Assembly: GCA_934541105.1 (NCBI GenBank)
Contig: CAKTDA010000002.1
Coordinates: 186,001 to 250,000 of the forward strand
From: an uncultured Luteitalea sp.
GTDB lineage: Bacteria > Acidobacteriota > Vicinamibacteria > Vicinamibacterales > Vicinamibacteraceae
DNA: 64,000 nucleotides
Reading direction: 5' to 3'
How positions within the stretch are numbered: the stretch's first letter is position 1; each line of letters begins with the position of its first letter. The notes below the pieces were generated by a model that saw nothing but the letters and a program-made list of their open reading frames with translations, was not told the DNA's origin and made no database searches. Positions 15,758-22,966 of this stretch are shown in pieces. Both the position numbers and the translations under genes were made by a program.

Positions 15758-17016
15758 GTGCACCTCGACGCGTCGCCACCCTCGCGGCGGCCCTGCTCGT
15801 CGCGAGCGTGGCCGCCCATGCCCAGTCCCCTGACGCCGGCCTGCAGGCTCGCGCGCGGGCGATTCACGACCGCGTGATCACGCTCGACACGCACGTGGAC
15901 ATCGACCCACGCCATTTCACCGAAGGCCCGCGCAATTACACGCAGTCGCTCGACACGCAGGTCAACCTGCCCAAGATGAAGGCCGGCGGCCTCGACGCGG
16001 CATTCTTCATCGTCTATGTCGGGCAGGGGCCGCTCACACAGGAGGGCTACGACAAGGCATACCGCGACGCCATCGCGAAGTTCGAGGGCATCCACCGGCT
16101 TGCCGAGGTCATCGCGCCCGATCGGATCGGCCTGGCGCTGACGTCCGACGACGTGCGGCGGATCGCGGCCTCCGGCCGCAGCGTGGCGCTCATCGGCGTC
16201 GAGAACGCGTATCCGCTCGGCACCGACATCTCGCGCATCAAGGAGTTCCACGACCGCGGGGCGCGGTACCTGTCGCTCGCGCACAACGGGCACAGCCAGT
16301 TCGCCGACTCGAACACGGGCGAGCGCGACGGCGTGTGGCTGCACAACGGGCTCAGCGAACTCGGTCGCAAGGCGGTGGCCGAGCTCAATCGCGTCGGCAT
16401 CATGATCGACGTCTCGCACCCGTCGAAGCAGGCGAACCTGCAGGCCATCGCGCTGTCGAAGGCGCCGGTCATCGCTTCGCACTCGTCGGCGCGCGCCCTC
16501 GCCAACCACTCCCGCAACCTCGACGATGAGGAACTGCAGGCGATCAGGAAGAACGGCGGCGTCGTGCAGGCCGTGGCCTTCGACGGCTACGTCAGGATCA
16601 AGCCGCCCGATTCGCCCGGGCGCGCCGCCGCGATCGCGGAACTCCGCAAGGGCCTCCCGCCCGGCGGCTTCGGTGCCATGAACGACGATCAGCGCGCCGC
16701 GTTCCGTGCCGGCATGGCGGAGGTCAATCGCAGGTTTCCCCAGCCGCGCGCCACGCTCGCGGATTTCGTCGATCACGTGGACTACCTCGTGAAGACGATC
16801 GGCATCGACCACGTCGGGATCTCGTCGGACTTCGACGGCGGCGGTGGCGTGGACGGCTGGAACGGCGCCGAGGAGACCTTCAACGTCACGCTCGAACTCG
16901 TGCGGCGCGGCTACACCGAGGAGCAGATCGCCAGGCTCTGGAGCGGCAACCTCCTGCGCGTGATGGACGACGTACAGCGTGTTGCCGCGGAGATCCGGAA
17001 GGGCGCCGCACGGTGA
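15754..17016 (+). CDS. membrane dipeptidase (peptidase family M19)
   Basis: A 420-residue exported zinc dipeptidase of the renal-dipeptidase family. A signal peptide (MSAPRRVATLAAALLVASVA, cut after AHAQ) leads to the amidohydrolase barrel. Metal-ligand segments are visible: TLDTHVDID, GVENAYPLG, IDVSHPSKQ, IASHSSARAL and ISSDFDGGG. It would split dipeptides, possibly with D-residues, in the periplasm. The start overlaps the TPR gene stop by four bases, which supports co-expression. The stop overlaps an upstream GTG of the DinB frame, although the next gene probably starts 12 bases further on. Confidence 0.93.
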   Translation: MSAPRRVATLAAALLVASVAAHAQSPDAGLQARARAIHDRVITLDTHVDIDPRHFTEGPRNYTQSLDTQVNLPKMKAGGLDAAFFIVYVGQGPLTQEGYDKAYRDAIAKFEGIHRLAEVIAPDRIGLALTSDDVRRIAASGRSVALIGVENAYPLGTDISRIKEFHDRGARYLSLAHNGHSQFADSNTGERDGVWLHNGLSELGRKAVAELNRVGIMIDVSHPSKQANLQAIALSKAPVIASHSSARALANHSRNLDDEELQAIRKNGGVVQAVAFDGYVRIKPPDSPGRAAAIAELRKGLPPGGFGAMNDDQRAAFRAGMAEVNRRFPQPRATLADFVDHVDYLVKTIGIDHVGISSDFDGGGGVDGWNGAEETFNVTLELVRRGYTEEQIARLWSGNLLRVMDDVQRVAAEIRKGAAR

Positions 17017-17027
17017 CGGGAGGCAGC

Positions 17028-17489
17028 ATGGACGAAAGGACACTGTTCATCGGGTTCTGGGCCCGTGAGTCGAAGACGACGCGCGCCGTGATTGCGCGCA
17101 TCCCGGAAGGATCGACGTACAGGCCCGATCCGAAGTCGCGGACGGCACAGGAGATCGCCTGGCAGATCGCGTGCGAGGAGCAGATGATCATCGACGGGCT
17201 CGAGCGTGGCGTCGCCGAGTGGGCGCCGCCATCCGCACCGGCCACGATGGCCGAAGTGCTCGCGGCCTATGACGCGCAGAGCGCGGACATCATCGAGCGG
17301 TGGAAAGCGCTGCCCGAGGATCGGTGGTCGGGCGCGGTCACGTTCTTCGGGGTCGAGCGCCCCGCGTCTGCGATGGCCTGGGGCTTCCTCTTCGACATCG
17401 TCCATCACCGCGGGCAGGTCTCGACGTACCTGCGGCCCATGGGTTCGACGGTGCCGCAGATCTACGGGCCGAGCGCCGACGAGCCGTAG
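17028..17489 (+). CDS. DinB/YfiT-like four-helix protein with altered metal site
   Basis: A 153-residue DinB-superfamily protein ending in the signature HHRGQVSTYLRPMG. The ATG at 17028 has GGAGG seven bases upstream and is preferred over the GTG at 17013 that overlaps the dipeptidase stop. DinB proteins usually bind a metal with three histidines. Here the helix-2 position reads IAWQIA, with Gln in place of the usual His, and the H-x-x-H-H motif reads DIVHH, so two ligands may be missing. The fold is clear; enzyme activity is doubtful. Thiol-dependent transferases and stress proteins share this fold. Confidence 0.82.
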   Translation: MDERTLFIGFWARESKTTRAVIARIPEGSTYRPDPKSRTAQEIAWQIACEEQMIIDGLERGVAEWAPPSAPATMAEVLAAYDAQSADIIERWKALPEDRWSGAVTFFGVERPASAMAWGFLFDIVHHRGQVSTYLRPMGSTVPQIYGPSADEP

Positions 17490-17548
17490 GCGCAGCGCGG
17501 GCGAGTTGGTGCGCTGGATTCTGCGGCTGCCGACGGCGGGCCCGGGAA

Positions 17549-17568
17549 CCCTCCATCACGATGGAGGG
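17549..17568. repeat. perfect 8-bp stem-loop downstream of the DinB-like gene
   Basis: CCCTCCAT and ATGGAGGG enclose a CACG loop, 60 bases after the stop. There is no T-run, so it is at best a weak terminator. Confidence 0.45.
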
Positions 17569-17692
17569 CACGATGGCTGCGCCGCGACCGGCGCTGGCCA
17601 CCGGGCGGGACGTACGCGCGGACGGCCCGTCGGGCAGGCGTGTCACAATCGCTGGGCCGCGCGTTCCCCGCGCGCGGTCGCACCACCCCAGA

Positions 17693-17765
17693 GGGCCCAT
17701 AGCTCAGCGGTCAGAGCCGCCGGCTCATAACCGGCCAGTCCCAGGTTCGAATCCTGGTGGGCCCA
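17693..17765 (+). tRNA. tRNA with anticodon CAT (elongator Met or Ile2)
   Basis: A complete 73-base cloverleaf. The acceptor GGGCCCA pairs perfectly with TGGGCCC, the D stem is GCTC/GAGC, the anticodon stem GCCGG/CCGGC carries loop CTCATAA with CAT at 17726-17728, and the T stem CCAGG/CCTGG has loop TTCGAAT. The discriminator is A and CCA is not encoded. It is not an initiator: position 1 is paired and the three G-C pairs of the initiator anticodon stem are absent. Whether it is elongator Met or the lysidine-modified Ile2 species cannot be decided by eye; the CTCATAA loop fits both. Confidence 0.93.
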
Positions 17766-18560
17766 CTACTCCTCACTGCGTTCGTCGTAGTTGGGCCCAC
17801 CAGTAGTCAGGCCCTGCGGCTCCGGTCCTTCGGACCTCGCCTCGGGCTCGAATCCTGGTGCGCGCTCCGCGGTCGTTCGTCGGTCGGCCCACCGGCTGTT
17901 GTCAGGCCCTGCGGCTCCGGTCCTTCGGACCCTCGCCTCGGGCTCGAATCCTGGTGCGCGCTCCGCGATCGCATCGGGCACGCTCTGCATTCGCTCGACC
18001 CGCCAGCTGTCAGGCCCGACTGGCGCCGGCCCTCCTCCGGACCCGCCTCGGGCTCGCGCCCTGGTGCGCGCTCCGCGGTCGTTCGTCGGTCGGCCCACCG
18101 GCTGTTGTCAGGCCCTGCGGCTCCGGTCCTTCGGACCCTCGCCTCGGGCTCGAATCCTGGTGCGCGCTCCGCATCGTCGGTCGGCCCACCGGCTGTTGTC
18201 AGGCCCGCTGGCGCCGGTCCTTCGGACCCGCCTCGGGCTCGAATCCTGGTGGGCCCTCCGCGATCATCATCGTGGCGGCCCACGAGGAGTCAGGCCTGCA
18301 GCGCCGCCCCTTCGGATCCGCCTCGGGCTCGAATCCTAATGGGCCCTCCGCGGTCGTCATCGGGCGCGCTCAGCATGCGCTCGTCGTGTCGGCCCACCAG
18401 CTGTAGTCAGGCCCGCTGACAGCCGGTCCTCCGGACCCGCCTCGGGCTCGACTCCTGGTGCGCGCTCCGCGGTCGCATCGGGCGGCCCACGAGGAGTCAG
18501 GCCTGCAGCGTTGCGCCTTCGGATCCGCCTCGGGCTCGACCACTGGTGCGCATGTCAACG
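17766..18560 (+). repeat. tandem array of about eight units repeating the tRNA 3' end
   Basis: Directly after the tRNA, about eight units of 87-119 bases repeat a segment matching the tRNA T-loop to acceptor end. The core GCTCGAATCCTGGTG appears exactly at 17846, 17942, 18148 and 18237 or so, and in changed form near 18052, 18327, 18446 and 18533. Each unit continues with CGCGCTCCGCG or GGGCCCTCCGCG, then CGGCCCACC, GTCAGGCC and a GGTCC-TTC-GGACC hairpin. Some units share 90 bases or more almost exactly (17839 and 18045 blocks). The 5' half of the T stem is not kept, nor are D or anticodon arms. Open frames across the array are by-products. Confidence 0.85.
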
Positions 18561-18600
18561 CCGGGCGAAAATCTGACAGTCCAGACCAAGGGGACGAGCC

Positions 18601-18820
18601 TCAGGTCGTCGCCACCTCCTGCCGGCTGCGTCGTCCGGGGCGGCATGCAGGGTCTGCCACAAGCTCGGTGTGCTGGCGCATCCGGTAGCTGTTGCCGCGG
18701 ATAGTCACCAGGTGGCAGTGGTGGACAAGGCGGTCGATCAGCGCGGCGGCCATCACCTCGCCGGCGAAGACTTCGCCCCACTGCTCGAAGCCTTGTTGGA
18801 CGTGAGCACCGTCACGAAGT
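18601..18820 (-). pseudogene. IS21-family istB remnant (3' end, frameshifted)
   Basis: The minus strand encodes the C-terminal part of the IstB helper ATPase: VTVLTSNK, then FEQWGEVFAGEVMAAALIDR, LVHHCHLVTIRGNSYRMRQH and TELVADPAC to a TGA at 18601-18603. A one-base loss near the SNK-FEQW junction puts the two parts in different frames. No istA, no N-terminal IstB ATPase motifs and no clear terminal inverted repeats are present, so this is a dead fragment. It lies just after the tRNA-end array, consistent with a site that has taken up and lost mobile DNA. Confidence 0.75.
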
Positions 18821-19120
18821 GGTCAGCCCGCGGGCGCCGGCCCTTCGACCAGGTCTGAGACCGCGGGCGTGCAGACGGTACCGCTCGACGACCTGCCGCT
18901 GATGCTCGAGCGGCAGATGCCGGTACGCCAGCACGTCCTCCATCGTCATCTCCTCCTTGTGTGTGTCCTTCCGTCCGAAGGAGCCCACGGGCCGCACGAT
19001 GGGCTCTCGACGTGGTCGACGCGCGGGCGACACTGGATGCCCGCCACGTCCGGGGACTCTGAAACGCGGCGCAGCGTTTGAGCTCGACATGCTGTGCCGC
19101 ATTGCGCGGCGTCATCAGAC
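18821..19120. other. gap between istB remnant and heptamer tract
   Basis: On the minus strand AAGGAGGAG and an ATG open a short frame (MTMEDVLAYRHLPLEHQRQV ...) of about 50 residues that runs into the istB remnant out of frame. It has a good ribosome binding site but no recognisable domain and may be the decayed start of another insertion-sequence gene. Nothing else is seen. Confidence 0.3.
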
Positions 19121-19185
19121 TCGCGGTTCGACAACGTCCCGTTCGGTGTTCGACGCTCGACGTTCTTCGTTCGACGTTCAGCGTC
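19121..19185 (-). repeat. seven-base-periodic tract (GAACGTC type)
   Basis: Read on the minus strand the tract runs GAACGTC, GAACGAA, GAACGTC, GAGCGTC, GAACACC, GAACGGG, keeping a seven-base period with G-A-A or G-A-G at each step. The same kind of tract recurs at 35183, 59149 and, with other letters, at 32215 and 41415. Confidence 0.6.
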
Positions 19186-19211
19186 GGCAACTCGTCCCGG
19201 AACGAGTTGCC
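19186..19211. repeat. 26-base palindrome upstream of the HNH gene
   Basis: Arms GGCAACTCGT and ACGAGTTGCC surround CCCGGA. Close relatives of this palindrome occur three times downstream of the HNH gene (near 20813, 21117 and 21569). Confidence 0.7.
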
Positions 19212-19412
19212 ATGGCGTGACGATTTCCCTTGACACGATTTCGACGGCCACCCGCCCGGAGTCCGCGACGGCGGCTGCGAGGCCGACCCCGCAGACGACG
19301 TCGGGCCACGCGCCCCGATCGACCGCGTGGGCATCGCGCGCCATGCGTTGCCTGTCGATGACGCATTGTCCACGCGTCAGCGACGCCGAAAATCACCGTG
19401 ATAGAAGGGGAC

Positions 19413-20531
19413 ATGACGACGATCACGGGGCTCGACGATCAGGCACTCGTTGCCGTGACCAAGCGGCTGGCGAGCGAGGAGCGACAGGCGACGGCGGCGC
19501 TGCTGCGGGCGCTGATGGAAGTGGAGGCGCGACGCCTGTACCTCGCCGATGGCTGCGCGTCGATGTTCACCTGGTGCACGCAGGTCCTGCACCTGTGCGA
19601 GGGCGGCGCCTACAACCGCATCGAAGTGGCGCGGGCGGCGCGCAGGTTCCCGGTGATCCTGGCGCACCTCGAGGATGCCTCGCTGACGCTGACCGCCGTG
19701 CGCCTGCTCGCACCCCATCTCACGCCGGTCAACCACGTCGCCGTGCTCGCGTCGGCGCGGCACCGGTCGAAGCGCGAGGTCGAGGTGCTCGTCGCCGCGC
19801 TGCAGCCGAGGCCCGATGCGCCCGCGGTCGTGCGACGCCTGCCGCGGGTGGGTTCGGCGGTACCTGGCTGTGCAGCCGCCGTGTTGTCGCCGGCCGCCGC
19901 GGCACTTGACGGAACGCGCCCCATCGACGCCATGGCGCCGCCGCGTCTGCTCGACGCGACCGCTGCGGCGAGGGAGGACTCCGCACCCAGTACGACGAGG
20001 GGAACCGCACGCATCGCAACGACCGGCCCGCACGTACCACACGTGTCGCCGCCGCCCCATCAGGCGGTGGTGCCGTTGGCGTCCGACCGCTACCGGCTCC
20101 AGGTGACGCTGACGCGCGAGACGCACGATCGACTGCGCCGCGCGCAGGCCCTGTTGCGGCATGCCGTGCCGACCGGCGACACCGCGGCCATCCTCGATCG
20201 CGCGCTCGTGTTGCTCGTCGACCACCTCGAACGGCGCCGGTTCGCCGAGACGTCGCATCCGCGCGTGTCCCGGCCAGGCGGGTCGCACACGCGCCACATC
20301 CCGGCGGCCGTCCGCCGGGCCGTGTGGACACGCGACGCCGGCCGCTGCGCGTTCACGGGCCATCAGGGACGCTGCCGCGAGACGTCGCGCCTCGAGTTCC
20401 ACCACGTGACGCCCTACGCGACGGGCGGTGAGGCCACCGTGGCGAACATCGCGCTCCGCTGCCGCGCCCACAACGCGCACGAGGCGCGGTTGGTCTTCGG
20501 GCCGATGGTGACGTCAGCAGACGCGCCCTGA
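19413..20531 (+). CDS. HNH endonuclease
   Basis: A 372-residue protein. The ATG at 19413 has GAAGGGG just before it and is preferred to the GTG 15 bases upstream. The N-terminal 150 residues are helical (ITGLDDQALVAVTKRLASEE), like DUF222-type regions of abundant HNH proteins. A low-complexity Ala/Pro-rich linker (about 150-220) follows, then a C-terminal HNH nuclease: RRAVWTRDAGRCAFTG, LEFHHVTPYATGGEATVANI, RCRAHNAHEARLVFG. The HH dyad and the late Asn and His are intact. No restriction or methylase gene is nearby. It sits between related palindromes, so it may be mobile or favour repeat-linked recombination; its target is unknown. Confidence 0.88.
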   Translation: MTTITGLDDQALVAVTKRLASEERQATAALLRALMEVEARRLYLADGCASMFTWCTQVLHLCEGGAYNRIEVARAARRFPVILAHLEDASLTLTAVRLLAPHLTPVNHVAVLASARHRSKREVEVLVAALQPRPDAPAVVRRLPRVGSAVPGCAAAVLSPAAAALDGTRPIDAMAPPRLLDATAAAREDSAPSTTRGTARIATTGPHVPHVSPPPHQAVVPLASDRYRLQVTLTRETHDRLRRAQALLRHAVPTGDTAAILDRALVLLVDHLERRRFAETSHPRVSRPGGSHTRHIPAAVRRAVWTRDAGRCAFTGHQGRCRETSRLEFHHVTPYATGGEATVANIALRCRAHNAHEARLVFGPMVTSADAP

Positions 20532-20805
20532 TCGACAAGGCGCGGCAGTGGAGACACTACCCGCTGGACGCAGGCGCCGGACTCGTCCGACGCGCGTTGA
20601 CGCGCCGCACGCCGGGCGCTGTTCGATGGCGCGTGCTGACGGCGCGGCTGCGCGACGCACCCCATGGGGCGCCGATCGATGCGCAGCGCGTGGACGGCGG
20701 GTCGGAGCGAATCGCGGGACCCGAGTCACGAATCTCGAACTCGCCGTCCCGAGCCTCCGCGCCCTCGACCGTCGCGACGCCACCGAGGCTCGCGCGTGCC
20801 GGGGC

Positions 20806-20847
20806 GCATGCGCGGCAACTCGTTCCGGGAGGAGTCGCAGCATGCGC
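20806..20847. repeat. palindromic element, copy 1 after the HNH gene
   Basis: Outer arms GCATGCGC and GCATGCGC (self-complementary ends) enclose GGCAACTCGTTCCGGG and GAGTCGCA. Related to the palindrome at 19186. Confidence 0.55.
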
Positions 20848-21109
20848 GTCGACTGCGGGCCGCCCGCTGGACGTAGGCGCTGGACTTGCCCGACGCGCGT
20901 TGACGCGCCGCACGCCGGGCGCCGATCGATGGCGCGTGCTGACGGCGCGGCTGCGCGACGCACCCGATGGGGCGCCGGTCGATGCGTAGCGCGTGCACGA
21001 CGAGACAGAGGGACTCGCGGGCCCGAGTGCCGAATCCCAAGCTCGCCGTCCCGAGCCGGAGCGCCCTCCATCGTCGACGCCGCCCCCGCGCCCCCTCGCG
21101 CGCCACGCC

Positions 21110-21152
21110 GCATGCGCGGCAACTCGTTCCGGGACGAGTCGCAGCATGCCGC
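21110..21152. repeat. palindromic element, copy 2 after the HNH gene
   Basis: Same arrangement as copy 1, with CGCATGCGCGGCAACTCG, TTCCGGGACGAGTCGCAG and CATGCCGCG. The central arms ACTCGT and ACGAGT are restored here. Confidence 0.55.
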
Positions 21153-21558
21153 GTCGACTGCGCGCCGCCCGCCGTCTTCGTGTAGGTGATGCGATCGCCG
21201 ACGATGCGTCGCGCCGTCTCGTGCGCCTCGAGGCACATCCTCGGCGGGCTCGACGGCGTGATCGGCCCGAAGCGCCAGGGCTGGCTGTAGGCGGAGGACT
21301 CGCCCGACGCGCCGCACGCCGGGCGCTGATCGATGGCGCGTGCTGACGGCGCGGCTGCGCGACGCACCCGATGGAGGCGCCCCTTGGCGCAGGTGTCGGA
21401 CTTGTCCGACGCGCCGCACGCTGGCGCCGATGCGCAACGCGCGCACGACGAGGCCGAGGGAATCGCGGGCCCGAACCCCGAATCCCAAGCTCGCCGCCCC
21501 AAGCCGGAGCGCCCTCCATCGTCGACGCCGCCCCCGCGCCCTCGCGCGCGCCACGCCG

Positions 21559-21605
21559 CATACGCGGCGCAACTCGTTCCGGAGCGAGTGCAAGTGCGAA
21601 TGCGC
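21559..21605. repeat. palindromic element, copy 3 after the HNH gene
   Basis: The most decayed copy: CATACGCGGCGCAACTCGT, TCCGGAGCGAGTGCAAG and a GCGAATGCGC end. It keeps the ACTCG...CGAGT core. Confidence 0.45.
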
Positions 21606-21715
21606 GGAGAACCAGACTCACGCGCACGCGCGTCGCGCGCAGGCCGCCGCCCCCCTCTGCCCTGGGCCTTCTGCCGTCCCCCCGTCCGCCGCGGCTGGCC
21701 CCCGATCCCGGCGCC

Positions 21716-22561
21716 CTACCCGGCGCTGACGCTCTCGGCGAGCAGCAGATCGTGGAGGAACCAGCGGCCGCAATCGCGACCCGTCCGCCGGACGACGACG
21801 TCGTCGTCCACGATCGAGACGGTGACGTTCCGCCAGCACGACTCGGGCAGGCCGGTGATGCCGGCCATCTGCTTCGGTGTCTTCGGCACCCGCGACGCTG
21901 CGAGCGGGCCGCTGACGATGACACCGGCGACACCGGCAGCCGTGACGATGGCGACGTCACGGCCTCGTCGGTGGCCCGCATAGCTGACCGCATCCGGCAT
22001 CGATTCGCTGTCGCGGAACGGGTTGACGACGAGGCTCGGCATCGAGACGAGCCGGAGCCCGAGCGGCGCGAAGAGATCGGTGCTGGCATTCACGATGAGG
22101 CGCCGTGCATAGAGCATGTAGACGGTCCAGAGCACGACGATGCCGATGGCGATGCGGAGCAGGCGCGACTCCCAGGGCGTGCCGTAGGCGGCGACCGCGC
22201 CGAGCCCGAGGGCGCTCACGATCGCGCCGGCCGCGAAATACACGTAACCGATTCCATACATCTGGTTCGTGGACTCACGCAGCACCCGGGCCGAGACCGG
22301 TTCGAGCGCCAGGCGCTCGTAGAGATCGTGCCGCGCGGTGCGCTGCGTCCGCCGGGTGAACCACGCCGCGTAGCCGAACAGTGACGCGAAGAACACCGCG
22401 CCGAAGGCGACGAAGGCGTAGCGGCCGCCTTCCTCCCCGCCCGGCCAGACGTAGGCGCCGGCGAGCGTGGCGCCGGCCCATACCGCAATGGCCGCGAGGC
22501 ACAGCGCGGGCCACCACCGTGAGGTCATCACCGAGGGGGCACGTCCAGCGTGCTGGCTCAT
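21716..22561 (-). CDS. membrane protein of unknown function
   Basis: A 281-residue protein with about five membrane helices: WWPALCLAAIAVWAGATL, YAFVAFGAVFFASLFGYAAW, YVYFAAGAIVSALGLGAVAA, RIAIGIVVLWTVYMLYA and VAIVTAAGVAGVIVSGPLAA. A C-terminal soluble part (NVTVSIVDDDVVVRRTGRD) looks like a short beta domain. The ATG at 22561 is chosen because TACACT lies six bases before it; an internal ATG at 22528 is the alternative. It reads towards the repeat region and shares no operon. The family is not recognised. Confidence 0.7.
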   Translation of the reverse strand: MSQHAGRAPSVMTSRWWPALCLAAIAVWAGATLAGAYVWPGGEEGGRYAFVAFGAVFFASLFGYAAWFTRRTQRTARHDLYERLALEPVSARVLRESTNQMYGIGYVYFAAGAIVSALGLGAVAAYGTPWESRLLRIAIGIVVLWTVYMLYARRLIVNASTDLFAPLGLRLVSMPSLVVNPFRDSESMPDAVSYAGHRRGRDVAIVTAAGVAGVIVSGPLAASRVPKTPKQMAGITGLPESCWRNVTVSIVDDDVVVRRTGRDCGRWFLHDLLLAESVSAG

Positions 22562-22567
22562 GCGCTG

Positions 22568-22573
22568 AGTGTA
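22568..22573 (-). promoter_or_regulatory. -10 box (TACACT), leaderless type
   Basis: TACACT is followed by six bases and then the ATG at 22561 on the minus strand, placing the transcription start at the start codon. Confidence 0.45.
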
Positions 22574-22966
22574 CGCCGCATGCCACGCCGCGGAACCGAC
22601 GATGTGGAGCCCGGCGACCAGCGGACGACATGTTCGGGCCTGCTTCCGCAACTACCGTCCGTCGCCGTGCCCGGCACTCGCTGCTGCGCAGACGGCCGAC
22701 GACAGGCCTCGTCGGCCTCGTCGTGCGAGACGGCCCGCGGGTGAACGACACGCGCGTGAACGCGCGCCGGGATCCGTTGATCGGATGGGGTGTCTGTGTT
22801 CGTGTGATCGCGCACCCTGCTCGACGCGCGCTACCTCGACCTGCTCGCGACGGCGCCCGGCAACACGGGGCTCTTCGTCGGCCAACCCGGAGACGGCCGC
22901 AGCGTGGGCGTGACCCTCCGCCTGGCGAGGCAGGCAGTCGCCGCGGGCGCGCGCGGAGGGCGGCGC
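22574..22966. other. intergenic stretch of about 390 bases without a supported gene
   Basis: The frames here have poor coding patterns and no ribosome binding sites. It lies upstream of the membrane protein gene and downstream of the response regulator gene, both on the minus strand. No repeat or hairpin of note was seen. Confidence 0.5.

Larger units (their letters stand above)
20564..21605. repeat. three long degenerate repeat units downstream of the HNH gene
   Basis: Units begin at about 20564, 20877 and 21281 with CTGGACGCAGGCG-like text and share several blocks: GACGCGCCGCACGCCGGGCG, GATGGCGCGTGCTGACGGCG, a GCGGGCCCGAG block, CCCAAGCTCGCCGTCCCGAG and the CGGCAACTCGTTCCGGG palindrome. 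Unit 2 carries about 100 extra bases (about 21175-21285). On the minus strand that insert reads YSQPWRFGPITPSSPPR then MCLEAHETARRIVGDRI, which looks like a gene fragment of unknown family. No intact gene is supported anywhere from 20532 to 21715. Confidence 0.7.

Noticed and set aside
17693..17765. Initiator tRNA
   Set aside because: The first base pair is G-C and the three consecutive G-C pairs of the initiator anticodon stem are missing.
17757..18419. Open frames of 110-220 codons across the tRNA-end array on both strands
   Set aside because: They arise from repeat units without stops; no ribosome binding site, and the products are repetitive Arg/Ser/Pro strings.
17839..18547. The array units as extra functional tRNAs
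   Set aside because: Only the 3' third of a tRNA is present in each unit; no anticodon arm, D arm or paired acceptor could be found.
17766..18560. CRISPR array
   Set aside because: Unit length varies from 87 to 119 bases, the units are similar throughout rather than repeat-spacer, and no cas gene is near.
20557..22089. Minus-strand 510-codon frame in the repeat region
   Set aside because: Crosses the repeat units and part of the membrane protein gene in the wrong frame; composition is Arg/Ser-rich and repeats with the DNA units.
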